In this document: positions 1 to 7,904 of the stretch, piece after piece
Position numbering within the stretch: position 1 is the stretch's first letter
How the letters are laid out: each line of letters begins with the position of its first letter
Assembly (NCBI GenBank): GCA_030679915.1
Contig: JAUXRY010000005.1
Location: 1 to 64,000 of the forward strand
Direction: 5' to 3'
Source: Thiobacillus sp.
GTDB taxonomy: Bacteria; Pseudomonadota; Gammaproteobacteria; Burkholderiales; Thiobacillaceae
DNA length: 64,000 nucleotides
The notes under the pieces: generated by a model
The model's input: the letters and a program-made list of their open reading frames with translations, nothing else
Told to the model about the DNA's origin: nothing
Databases searched by the model: none
Made by a program: the position numbers and the translations under genes

Positions 1-1031
1 AAATCGAAAGCGTCTGGCGTAAACAACTCTGCGGGGCACTTGAAGCCTAACGACTTGCGCGGTCGGGTGTTTAATTTCCAGGCGATTTCGTCCAACTCGT
101 CCTGAGCGAAGCCACTCAAGTCACTGCCCTTGGGCAGGTACTGCCGCAGCAAGCCGTTGGTGTTCTCGTTGATGCCGCGTTGCCAGGGACTATGCGGGTC
201 AGCAAAGTACACCTTCACCCCGGTATCGAACGTCAGTTTCTGGTGTGCCGCCATTTCTCGCCCTTGATCGTAGGTCATAGACAGGCGCTTCTGCGCCTCG
301 ATCCGGTTGAGCACATGGCCAAAGCCCTTCACGGCCGATTCGGCACTGGCATTGTCCATCCTGGCTAGCACTGTGAATAGCGTAGTACGCTCCACCAGCG
401 TGCCCACCGCAGAACGATTGTACGCACCCTTGATGAGGTCGCCTTCCCAGTGTCCCGGAACCAGGCGCTCCTCGATCTCTGGCGGGCGGTCATGGATGCT
501 GACCATGTCGGGAATCTTCCCGCGTCGGTCTTCACCACGCGCGCGAGGACGGCGTTTGGCATGACCGAAGCGCAGCCAGCTGATGACTTCCGTGCGCAAT
601 TCGCCGCGCGGCATGGCGTAGATGGCGGTGTAGATGGTTTCGTGAGAAACCTGCAACGAAGGAAGATCAGGATGCACAGCAGCCAGTGTGCCAGCAATCT
701 GCTCGGGTGAGTACCCCGCTTTCAGATAGCGCATGACCTGATCCAACAAGGCAGTTCCCGGTCGCAAGCGGCGTTCAACACGCGGCTTGGCCGTACAAGT
801 CTGTGCGCGCTGATGTGCAGCGTCGCATCGGTATCCACCCGCCAGCCGTGGTCGGCCAACGCCTCTGGGCCGCGTCGAACGAACCCAGCCATTACGCTTC
901 AACTCTCGGCTGAGCGTCGATGCTGAACGTCCAAGCCCAAGCGCAATCTGTGCCGGCTTGAACCCCATCGATAACTGCGTCTGGATCAACATCCGTTCCT
1001 CAAGACTCAACTGCTTGTACTTTTTTCCCAT
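1..1031 (-). CDS. IS30-family transposase, 3' end beyond the window
   Basis: The minus strand is open from an ATG at 1031 to the window edge, giving at least 343 codons without a stop. The N-terminus (MGKKYKQLSLEERMLIQTQL) with the following GFKPAQIA and LGRSASTLSREL is the helix-turn-helix region of IS30 transposases. The C-terminal half has the DDE core signatures SPWQRGINENTNGLLRQY and LNTRPRKSLGF. The family normally has about 320-385 residues, so only the last few codons should be missing. No frameshift was seen, so the element may be active. It lies beside plasmid-like cargo genes, which fits an accessory region. Confidence 0.9.
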   Translation of the reverse strand, partial: MGKKYKQLSLEERMLIQTQLSMGFKPAQIALGLGRSASTLSRELKRNGWVRSTRPRGVGRPRLAGGYRCDAAHQRAQTCTAKPRVERRLRPGTALLDQVMRYLKAGYSPEQIAGTLAAVHPDLPSLQVSHETIYTAIYAMPRGELRTEVISWLRFGHAKRRPRARGEDRRGKIPDMVSIHDRPPEIEERLVPGHWEGDLIKGAYNRSAVGTLVERTTLFTVLARMDNASAESAVKGFGHVLNRIEAQKRLSMTYDQGREMAAHQKLTFDTGVKVYFADPHSPWQRGINENTNGLLRQYLPKGSDLSGFAQDELDEIAWKLNTRPRKSLGFKCPAELFTPDAFD

Positions 1032-1058
1032 GCAACATTTTCTCCAAAAAATGTTGCA
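1031..1058. repeat. 11-bp inverted repeat at the IS30 transposase start
   Basis: TGCAACATTTT (1031-1041) and AAAATGTTGCA (1048-1058) form a perfect 11-bp inverted repeat with a 6-nt spacer, touching the transposase start codon. The outer arm begins the stretch TGTTGCACTTGGCTTTTGAG (1053-1072), which resembles IS30 terminal repeats, so this end of the element may lie near 1050-1080. The other end is outside the window, so the terminal repeat cannot be confirmed. Confidence 0.45.
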
Positions 1059-1611
1059 CTTGGCTTTTGAGCGCGCCAACAGTATTCTCAGGCATCGTGG
1101 GAAAATTCACAGTGGAATTGATGAAGAACCCGATTTTCCAGTCGCAAAGCGGCTGCTAATGAGAAATTTGAACGGCTGGCACCGGATAATCGGACGGTCA
1201 CAGTCGAACCTCTGGCTGACAGCGCCAGTTTGAGCCTAGGTCTGCAAAGCAGCCGTTCTAGGGAAGTCAAAGGCCAAGCACGAGCGGCTGATTTGGTCGG
1301 CGGAGCGGACGTAGCCCGCATCGGTTGAATCCGCAGGGGTGGACCGGCCGCTCAATAGCGCTGGTGTAGCGTTTCACGGCCGTCTCTTCGGCCGAAATAT
1401 GCCCAACACCAAACTGGCCCGTTGCCAGCTAGCTGCCTTTACGGGTCTCCGTGTGAGCCAAAGCTAACTGCCAGGATTTCCGAACCGAGATGAATGAACT
1501 GTGTAGCACAAGCTTGTGCGTTTACTGTGGCTGATGACCGGACTGTCGCGGCGATCCCACTGACGGTCTCTCTTCTTGGCCGATAAGCGACTGTCAGATG
1601 ACGCTTCCGAC
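1059..1611. other. Non-coding spacer between IS30 and the TfoX-like gene
   Basis: About 550 bp with no open frame I recognise. The string ATCGGTTGAATCCGC at 1321-1335 recurs at 41180-41194, immediately after an IS30 transposase fragment, so this stretch may be debris of an older IS30-type insertion. That is an inference from one short shared string. Confidence 0.4.
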
Positions 1612-1956
1612 CTAGCGAGTTCGGGCGCCTTTCACAAACTCGATCGAGGTCTGAAACAGCTCGAGATCCTTCTCGTACTCAGTCGCCTCGGCGCGGTCAA
1701 TCTGTATCCATTCCCTGGTGCTAGCCATACCGCCGGGCTGAAACGGGACGACGTCGCCCCTTGAGAACTGCAGTTCGGTCGCGGTAGCGGCGGGCAGGCG
1801 CAGCCCGACACCGCCACCGCTGATGCAGGCGAACATCTTGTCGCTGACGAAGTAGGCATCAAGGCCGCTGATTTTTCTTGCGCTGACGCCAGGGAGTTTG
1901 AGAAGCAGAGCGTCGATCAATGCCTTGCGAATGGATTCGGGTGTATCAGTATTCAA
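1612..1956 (-). CDS. TfoX N-terminal domain-like protein
   Basis: A protein of about 114 residues resembling the TfoX N-terminal / YjbR-like fold. The features used are a KISGLDAYFVSDKMFACIS segment, a GVGLRLP strand and a late FQPGGM-REWIQI segment. The only in-frame start at the 5' end is a TTG at 1956 with no convincing Shine-Dalgarno sequence, and an in-frame stop lies just upstream, so the N-terminus is uncertain and may be truncated. The function of stand-alone TfoX_N proteins is unknown. It lies alone between IS30 debris and the DUF736 gene. Confidence 0.6.
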   Translation of the reverse strand: MNTDTPESIRKALIDALLLKLPGVSARKISGLDAYFVSDKMFACISGGGVGLRLPAATATELQFSRGDVVPFQPGGMASTREWIQIDRAEATEYEKDLELFQTSIEFVKGARTR

Positions 1957-2147
1957 GGAGGGTCGCCGGGGTTGTCATGAACAGAGTCATTGAATCATAA
2001 AGGCAAGGTCCATGTGGTTAATCCTGGAAGTTAGAGAGCGCTTCAAGTCAGGCGCATGCATGCAAACGATCAGGTTTGCACTGCCGACAAGTCGAAACCG
2101 GAAGGCTACAGCCCTGACGACGGAAGCTCGTAGGAACGACTTCCCGC

Positions 2148-2176
2148 AAAAAACGCCCCGCCGCATAGGCGGGGCG
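2148..2176 (-). terminator. Rho-independent terminator of the DUF736 gene
   Basis: CGCCCCGCC-GCATA-GGCGGGGCG (2154-2176) forms a 9-bp GC-only stem. On the minus strand it is followed by six T residues (2148-2153). It lies 13 bp beyond the stop of the DUF736 gene. Confidence 0.85.
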
Positions 2177-2189
2177 CCGAGGGCGATGA

Positions 2190-2495
2190 TCAATCGCCCT
2201 TGCTGCGCGACCAGATCAGGTTGTGTACGCCATCCTCGCCCTCGACCAGACGGGCGTAGATGGTCGCCGGGAACGACGGGTCATCCAGGGTTGCCGACAG
2301 GTAGGGCCGTTCCGCCTTGCTGATTTTCTTCCACGCCGCGCCGATCTCGAAATTGCCGGCGACGATGCGGTAGTTGGGGGCGTTCTCGCTCTCCCCGGTG
2401 TTCGGGACGAATTTGACCTTGACGTTGAGCGTCAGGGTACGAACCGTGCCGATGAAGCTGTCGTTCTGTGCGGTGAAGGTGCCAATGTTTGCCAT
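2190..2495 (-). CDS. DUF736 family protein
   Basis: 101 residues beginning MANIGTFTAQNDSFIGTVRT, the characteristic DUF736 start, followed by NAPNYRIVAG and GAAWKK. The start at 2495 is set by AAAGGAGATTCATC immediately upstream, so longer in-frame extensions are unlikely. DUF736 proteins are small and uncharacterised, and are found mainly on plasmids and integrative elements. It sits with DUF932 and RadC genes on the same strand, each separated by a long spacer and ending in its own terminator, so these are separate transcription units of mobile-element cargo. Confidence 0.9.
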   Translation of the reverse strand: MANIGTFTAQNDSFIGTVRTLTLNVKVKFVPNTGESENAPNYRIVAGNFEIGAAWKKISKAERPYLSATLDDPSFPATIYARLVEGEDGVHNLIWSRSKGD

Positions 2496-3311
2496 GATGA
2501 ATCTCCTTTTGGTGGTGCAAGGTCGCGCCCATCGCGGCCTTGTCGGTGATCCGATGGGTGAGGGTCGGGCGGGCTGCATCGCGCAGCGGCCGCAACAGCG
2601 TGGAGGACCGGGAGGAACAAGAAATTTGTTTCGCGAGGAAGGCACGGAGTGCCGGGGAAATTTGTTGGGCTGGACGGTTGCAGCCATGAAGCCCGAGGCG
2701 CAGCCGCTACCTCGCCAGGATTCACGACAAGCCAAGGCCGCCGTTGGGTGCGACTCCATCCGAAAGGCATCATGGCACTGGCATCTCCGCACAGAAGCGT
2801 CGCCGGCACGCACCCCATCGCAGTCAAGGTCAGTCCGAATCACCCGGGATGAACGCCCCTTGTGCATTGACGAAGGTTTGACCGTTCGTAGCGTGGCTGC
2901 GGAAAGGCAGGGTGGACGGTCTGTCGTGAGCTGCCGTCGTTCATGGCGACCTGCCCGCCAGCGTCGGGGACGGCGCGCAAACGCATAACCGGCGCAGCAA
3001 GGTTTGTCCTACTCGCCGCCCAGCCTTCGGCAGGGCTCGCATCGAGGGAAGGATGGATCGTTGGCTGTTAAAACGCGCGCGGCAAGTGTGCCGCGCGCGA
3101 CGCGCCAAAAATAGCCCCGGCGAGCAACTTGACGGGCTTCCCGCTTACCTGCAATCAGCGACCGGGGAAACGTCTCCCTGTGCTTCCGGCTCCACCGCGC
3201 GCTGCATCAACGGCAGCCAGCCCGTGCCCAGCGCCAGCCGTTCCGCTTCGCTGTCCAGCGCTTTCTTCCTGAGTCGGGTCAGACGTGCTGCGTACTCAGA
3301 TGCAACCAAAT
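2496..3311. other. Long spacer between the DUF932 and DUF736 genes
   Basis: About 815 bp of GC-rich sequence without a gene I can support. Open frames on both strands here are low-complexity and overlapping, with no ribosome-binding site or family signature. It probably contains the DUF736 promoter. Confidence 0.5.
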
Positions 3312-3331
3312 GAGGGGGGCGAAGCCCCCTC
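3312..3331 (-). terminator. Terminator of the DUF932 gene
   Basis: GAGGGGGGCGAAGCCCCCTC forms a very GC-rich hairpin just past the DUF932 stop. On the minus strand it is followed by CATTTGG, so the T-tract is weak. Confidence 0.6.
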
Positions 3332-3336
3332 GCATG

Positions 3337-4164
3337 TCAGTTCTTGAGCCGCTTCATCTCTTCGGCCAGTATCCACAGCGCCCGGTTGACCTTGACGTTC
3401 TGGTCTATACCCTGGATGGCGCGGGTGCGGTTCCTGCGTCCGTTGGCCGTGCGTGCGGTCAGTCCACCCTGCACCAGATTTTCCTGCACGCGGTTGAACG
3501 TGCTCCACAGGTCGGGCCGGTCGTCGTCCCGGCGTCGAGGCCGCAGCAATTGTGTTTCCGTGATGGGCGCAGGCTTGACTGGGTCATCGTATTTCAGCGA
3601 CAACGCGGCGCGGGCAAATGCCTCGGATTCGCCGTGCTTGAGCGTGATGGCGGCCATATCTTCCCGACGTTCCCGCACCAACTCGAACCCATCCAGCACA
3701 TCGTAGGCACCTTCGATCACCTGGCCGATCACGTCGCCCTTATGCGGGATGCGCAGGTCGGCCACGGTGTCGCCGCATACCAGCCCATTGCTGCACACGA
3801 AACGGAACATTCCGGCCAACATCTGATAGCTGCTGGTGCCGTCGTGCGAGTTCAGCAGAATGATTTCGTTGGCCTCTGCGCCGTTGATCTGCGCTGCGTG
3901 GCGCAATCGCAGCATGTGCTTGGTGTGCTTGCGCTTGCCATTATCGCGCACACGCGTCTGGCACACCATGAATGGCTGGAAGCCTTCCTTGCGCAGGGCA
4001 CCCAATACCTCGCCGGTCGGAATATAGGTATAGCGGTCGGATCGGCTCTGGTGCTTCTCTTCCGCAAAGATTGAGGGAGCCACGCTGCGAATCTGGTCAT
4101 CCGATAACGGATGGTCGGCGCGTAAGAAGGGCGTAGCGTTGGCGAAACGGGAACTGAGTTGCAT
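3337..4164 (-). CDS. DUF932 domain-containing protein
   Basis: 275 residues matching the DUF932 family in length and layout: an N-terminal LSDDQIRSVAPSIFAEE, the central YTYIPTGEVLGALRKEGF and FMVCQTRVR, then HMLRLRHA, NEIILLNSHDGTSSYQM and the conserved FRFVCSNGLVCGD. DUF932 proteins are phage- or plasmid-associated and of unknown biochemical function, often encoded near RadC-like and DUF736 proteins, as here. The ATG at 4164 is preceded by GGAGAAATACC. Its presence without replication, partition or conjugation genes nearby suggests a remnant element. Confidence 0.9.
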   Translation of the reverse strand: MQLSSRFANATPFLRADHPLSDDQIRSVAPSIFAEEKHQSRSDRYTYIPTGEVLGALRKEGFQPFMVCQTRVRDNGKRKHTKHMLRLRHAAQINGAEANEIILLNSHDGTSSYQMLAGMFRFVCSNGLVCGDTVADLRIPHKGDVIGQVIEGAYDVLDGFELVRERREDMAAITLKHGESEAFARAALSLKYDDPVKPAPITETQLLRPRRRDDDRPDLWSTFNRVQENLVQGGLTARTANGRRNRTRAIQGIDQNVKVNRALWILAEEMKRLKN

Positions 4165-4709
4165 GGTATTTCTCCAGTGGTTACAGGCTGTGGTTTCAAA
4201 GCTGACCGGATTCCAAGATCCGGAGCCCGGTGTTGGCTTCGGTGGGTTCGGCGCAGTGACCTGGGCTGGTCGCCGTTGCCGCCGTCTTTCCTGAGTTCAT
4301 CGCCCGCGAACAACCGGGCCGGCGAGGGACTGGCGGTCAAGGAGGAAAGCGCAGGGGGGGTGCGGCCCGCAGCCGCAGGCGAGGACACGGCCCTGCGCGC
4401 CTTGACGGACAGGCACTGCTGGCTACGGTCGCGGGATCAGTGATGAAGGAGAGGGGAAGACGGATGACCGGCCTGCGGCCAGATGAGCGACGTACCCACG
4501 CCGCGCGGCGAGCGCTGCTGCGTGCCGCAGGCGCGCCTGCTGAAGGTGAACACAGCGCATAGCGCGCAATCGGCACCGAGTGTTGGCCGATCAGGCGCCG
4601 CCTGTTCGGCGGTCTTGCGGGGCGCCAAGCCTGCGCGGCGGGGTGGGCGTCAGCCGACCCCTGGAGGCAAGCGCAGCGCGCAGCGTCTTCTCGAAACCAA
4701 GGACACAGC
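4165..4709. other. Spacer between the radC and DUF932 genes
   Basis: About 545 bp of GC-rich sequence. Several overlapping open frames exist on both strands but none has a recognisable domain or a ribosome-binding site. No gene is called. Confidence 0.5.
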
Positions 4710-4733
4710 AAAAAAAGGGGGCGATGCCCCCTC
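4710..4733 (-). terminator. Rho-independent terminator of radC
   Basis: GGGGGC-GAT-GCCCCC forms a tight hairpin at 4717-4731. On the minus strand it is followed by seven T residues (4710-4716), a few bases beyond the radC stop. Confidence 0.85.
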
Positions 4734-4736
4734 GGG

Positions 4737-5243
4737 CTACAGCAGCCCGCATTCAGCAAACGACAGGATGGCGCTGCCGGCGACGATCAGGTGATCCAGC
4801 ACCCGCACGTCCACCAGCGCCAGTGCCGATTTCAGCGTCTGCGTCAGCGTCTCGTCGGCGCGCGAGGGTTCCGCCACGCCCGACGGATGGTTATGCACCA
4901 GTAGTAAAGCCGCACTGTTCATGGCTAAGGCCTCCTTGACCACCTCGCGTGGATACACCGATGTCTGGCTCACCGTGCCGCGAAACATCTCGACGTAGTC
5001 GATGACGCGGTTCTGCGCATCCAGATGGATGATGGCGAACACCTCGTGCTCCAGCGCCCCCAGCTTGACCCGCAGGAAGTCGCGCACCACCTGCGGCGAG
5101 GTCAGCGCTTCGCAGCCGCGCATCTGTCCTGCGAGCACACGCCGCGCAGCCTGCAACACCTCGTCGGCATTGGCCGGACGGTAGTCACCCATGACATCGC
5201 GAACGAGAAGGGAAGAATCGAGGGAAAGAGAAAGTTGCAACAT
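4737..5243 (-). CDS. radC: RadC/JAB-domain protein
   Basis: 168 residues from the ATG at 5243. This is the short, MPN/JAMM-only form typical of mobile elements, lacking the helix-hairpin-helix N-terminus of chromosomal RadC. The metal-site motif HNHPSG followed by SRAD at the right spacing (H-x-H-x10-D) is present near residues 120-135, and FRGTVSQTSVYPREVVKEAL is the conserved preceding strand-helix. Despite its name, RadC is not an established DNA-repair enzyme. The family is found in anti-restriction or plasmid-leading regions, and here it accompanies DUF932 and DUF736. The start was chosen because MLQLSLSLDSS begins the conserved region. Confidence 0.9.
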   Translation of the reverse strand: MLQLSLSLDSSLLVRDVMGDYRPANADEVLQAARRVLAGQMRGCEALTSPQVVRDFLRVKLGALEHEVFAIIHLDAQNRVIDYVEMFRGTVSQTSVYPREVVKEALAMNSAALLLVHNHPSGVAEPSRADETLTQTLKSALALVDVRVLDHLIVAGSAILSFAECGLL

Positions 5244-5580
5244 GATTGTGCTCCGGTCCGAATCGGGCGGAATTGCCCGGAACCGACGCAACACGCCGCA
5301 GCGCAGCAGTCAGGGGTCACGGACGGCCGCATGGACGCAAGCGATCAACCGAAGGGCAGGGCGCGCAGCCCTTGACGGCGAGAACGGCGTGGTACGTTGA
5401 AGGGAACAGCAAGGCCGCCCCCTCACACTCCGCTACCCACATGGCAAGCGAAGCGCGCAGGCCCGGAGGGCCGGAGGCGTCAGGGATCAAAGCCGTATGG
5501 TCGCGACTCGGCACGAGGCGGGGCAACGCCCGTAAGCCCGACGGTGGTACCCCGAACGCCCACCCGCCTTGGATGCTGCC

Positions 5581-5654
5581 GTCCGAAATAGAACTACAAT
5601 TTTCGGACAATCAAGCCTTGCCAATAGTCCGAAAAACATGTACAAATATCGGAC
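5581..5654. promoter_or_regulatory. Tandem inverted-repeat operator of the AbiE-type operon
   Basis: Two inverted repeats with identical geometry lie upstream of the antitoxin gene. GTCCGAAA (5581-5588), 12 nt, TTTCGGAC (5601-5608) is the first. GTCCGAAA (5627-5634), 12 nt, TATCGGAC (5647-5654) is the second, 46 bp on, with one mismatch. A TACAAT at 5595-5600 inside the first repeat could be a -10 element. AbiEi antitoxins are known to autorepress by binding two inverted repeats in their own promoter, which this arrangement matches. Confidence 0.75.
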
Positions 5655-5665
5655 AGGATAAAACC

Positions 5666-6385
5666 ATGTCTGATCTCAAATCCATCATTGCTGTGCAAAT
5701 CGATGCAGCTGGCCCAGGCCAGGTCTGGGTACCGACCGACTTCGCTCAACTCGGCAATCGCGACGCCATCGACAAAACTTTGCAACGCATGGTTCAGGCC
5801 GGTGATTTGCGCCGCATTGCCCGGGGTCTATATGACAAGCCAACGCTCAACCGGCTGACGAAGCGCTCCACCACTCCGGACTACCGCGCCGTGGTCGAGG
5901 CCATCGCCCGCCGCGATCAGTTGCGTCTGCTGGTGGATGGCATGACTGCCGCCAACGATCTCGGCCTGACCGATGCCGTGCCGGCCCATGTCACCATCCA
6001 TACCGATGCCCGCCGTCGCGCCATCCAGCTCGACAAGCTGACCATCGACTTCAAGCAAACCGCACCCAGCCGTCTCTACTGGGCAGGGCGTCCCGCCATG
6101 CGCGTCGTGCAGGCGCTGCATTGGCTGAAAGACACCTTGGTTTCTGATCGCGACCGTATCCTGCGCCGATTGGCTCAAGTGTTGGCAGACCCAACCCACG
6201 GTGCCGCGATCCGCCAGGATCTGATCGATGGCTTCAGCGCGCTGCCAGCATGGATGCAAAGCCTGATTCGCGAACTGCCCGGCTGCGATCCGCAGCTTGC
6301 AGTAGCCAAGACACCGCAACTGCGCAGTGGCGTGAAACGGTCAGTGATTCACCGCTCGGCCAAACGCCTGGAGGTCACCGGTTGA
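5666..6385 (+). CDS. AbiEi-like (DUF6088) antitoxin/transcriptional autoregulator
   Basis: 239 residues from ATG 5666. The N-terminal 65 residues look like a winged helix (VWVPTDFAQLGNRDAIDKTL, MVQAGDLRRIARGLYDKP), as in AbiEi/DUF6088 proteins, where this part binds DNA and the C-terminal part neutralises the toxin. Its 3' end overlaps the toxin gene start, the usual antitoxin-then-toxin order of type IV AbiE systems. Two inverted repeats directly upstream fit autorepression. Antitoxin identity is inferred from family and context. Confidence 0.82.
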   Translation: MSDLKSIIAVQIDAAGPGQVWVPTDFAQLGNRDAIDKTLQRMVQAGDLRRIARGLYDKPTLNRLTKRSTTPDYRAVVEAIARRDQLRLLVDGMTAANDLGLTDAVPAHVTIHTDARRRAIQLDKLTIDFKQTAPSRLYWAGRPAMRVVQALHWLKDTLVSDRDRILRRLAQVLADPTHGAAIRQDLIDGFSALPAWMQSLIRELPGCDPQLAVAKTPQLRSGVKRSVIHRSAKRLEVTG

Positions 6386-7461
6386 ACCCGTCCTTCCACG
6401 AAGTTATTGCTGCCAATGACGCCGAGCGGCGCGACCTGTTTCTCGGAACTGCCGCCCGGCTGGGCACCGCAGTCCAGAATGTCGAAAAAGACTTCTGGGT
6501 CTGCTGGACCCTCGATGCGCTATTCAACGGACTTGCAGTCGGCGGCCCCCGTCTGCTGTTCAAGGGTGGCACTTCGCTTTCCAAGGCCTTCGGTCTGATC
6601 TCCCGGTTCTCCGAAGACATCGATATCACGGTCTTCCGTGACGATTTGGGGCAGGCAGCCGATGTGGCGGAGCTGACCGCCCTGAGCGGCAACAAACGCC
6701 GCGCGCGTCTCGACGCCATTCGCACCGCTTGTCAGGCCTACATCGCGGGACCGCTGACGGAGCAGTTCACGCAGCTCGCTGCATCCGTCATTCCAGAAAC
6801 CAGCTTCCGGCTGGAGCCTGACCCCGATGACCAGGATGGCCAGACACTGCTGTTCTGGTATCCCGCCGTCACCGCTACTGGCGGCGACTATGTGCGCTCC
6901 GCCGTCAAGATTGAGTCCGGCGCGAAATCGGCGCTGGACCCGCACGTCGCGGCCACGGTCACGCCTTACGTCGCGCAGGATTTGCCCGAACTGAATCTGA
7001 CCGTCACCAATGTCACCACCGTGAAGCCCGAGCGCACCTTCTGGGACAAGGTCATCATTCTGCACGGACTGCGTCAGTGGCACGACCGCCGCGGCGAACT
7101 GCGCCACGGTGGACAGCGCATCTCGCGCCATTACTACGACGTGCATCAACTGATGCAGGCCGTATCAGCACACGAATGGCAGGCCGATCGTGCACTCGCG
7201 ATCGACTGCGCACAGCATGCGCGGCTGTTCTTCGGCAGCGTGGACCTGGGGCTCGATACTGCAATACCCGGCACGTTCACACTGACACCCAGCGCGGCGA
7301 TGCGGGATGCGCTCGCCAGGGACTATGCGGCTATGTCCGGGATGATCTTCGGTGAGATCCCGGCACTCGATGACGTCCTTGCCAGTGCAGAGCGGTTCGA
7401 GCAAATCGTTAACGACGCCACAACAGCCACGTCGCTCGCGCATGAGGAGCGGCGTCAATGA
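6382..7461 (+). CDS. AbiEii/AbiGii-type nucleotidyltransferase toxin
   Basis: 359 residues. The proposed start is TTG 6382, overlapping the antitoxin TGA, with GGAGG about 8 nt upstream; an upstream in-frame ATG at 6250 lies inside the antitoxin gene and is unlikely. The sequence has the AbiEii signature: KDFWVCWTLDALF, then LLFKGGTSLSKAFGLISRFSEDIDI (GGTSLSK nucleotide-binding loop and DID metal-binding aspartates), a KIE strand, and ERTFWDKVIILHG near the C-terminus. AbiEii proteins are nucleotidyltransferases that arrest growth during phage infection unless held by AbiEi. The catalytic residues look intact, so the toxin is probably functional. Confidence 0.9.
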   Translation: MNPSFHEVIAANDAERRDLFLGTAARLGTAVQNVEKDFWVCWTLDALFNGLAVGGPRLLFKGGTSLSKAFGLISRFSEDIDITVFRDDLGQAADVAELTALSGNKRRARLDAIRTACQAYIAGPLTEQFTQLAASVIPETSFRLEPDPDDQDGQTLLFWYPAVTATGGDYVRSAVKIESGAKSALDPHVAATVTPYVAQDLPELNLTVTNVTTVKPERTFWDKVIILHGLRQWHDRRGELRHGGQRISRHYYDVHQLMQAVSAHEWQADRALAIDCAQHARLFFGSVDLGLDTAIPGTFTLTPSAAMRDALARDYAAMSGMIFGEIPALDDVLASAERFEQIVNDATTATSLAHEERRQ

Positions 7462-7706
7462 CCGACTACTTCAGCGACCGAGAGAATGGCCCTCGTGCCC
7501 GTACCGAACAGGTGATCTCGCCTGCTGTCTGGGCGGGCCTGGTGGGAACGGTGCAGGCGCTGATCAACAGCGGTGCCTTCGGCCTGCGGTTTTCCGCGCG
7601 TTGCCCGGACCGGCAGGCCCTTTGCGGATGTGATTCGGCTGCTTCCGCCGCCTCCGTGATTGCGGAGATGCCTGGCTTGGTCACTGGCCGCAGGGAGACA
7701 GTGTAA
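7458..7706 (+). pseudogene. 5' fragment of a third gene in the AbiE-type operon
   Basis: ATG 7458 overlaps the toxin stop (ATGA), so this was the third gene of the operon. The frame gives 82 residues starting MTDYFSDRENGPRARTEQVI and ends at EMPGLVTGRRETV. After GLVT another frame (WPQGDSVKFGSR, then a stop) could continue a protein, which suggests a small indel and then truncation. I do not recognise a domain. The coding sequence stops close to a 12-bp-period direct repeat at 7802-7823, so a deletion or an element junction may have removed the rest. Confidence 0.45.
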
Positions 7707-7801
7707 AATTTGGCTCAAGATAATAGTTGATGATCGATGCGCTGGAGTATCCGCCCGTCAAACCGAGTGCATCTCCCGCAGCAGGCAAAGCGGCCGTTTT
7801 T

Positions 7802-7823
7802 TGACGGTAAAAGTGACGGTAAA
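7802..7823. repeat. Direct repeat TGACGGTAAA x2
   Basis: TGACGGTAAA occurs at 7802-7811 and again at 7814-7823, a 12-bp period, in the spacer between the truncated third gene of the AbiE-type operon and the first conserved metabolic gene. It could mark an integration or deletion junction, but no partner copy elsewhere was established. Confidence 0.4.
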
Positions 7824-7904
7824 GTGTGATGATTATCGCAAAGGAAGCCAGGTTTTATGCGGGTCTCAGACTACCGGAAACAATTGAATGGGAATAATCG
7901 GCTA

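Noticed and set aside
2496-3311. Overlapping open frames of 60-200 codons on both strands between the DUF736 and DUF932 genes.
   Set aside because: They are GC-driven shadows, low-complexity and without start signals; a chance product of the high GC content.
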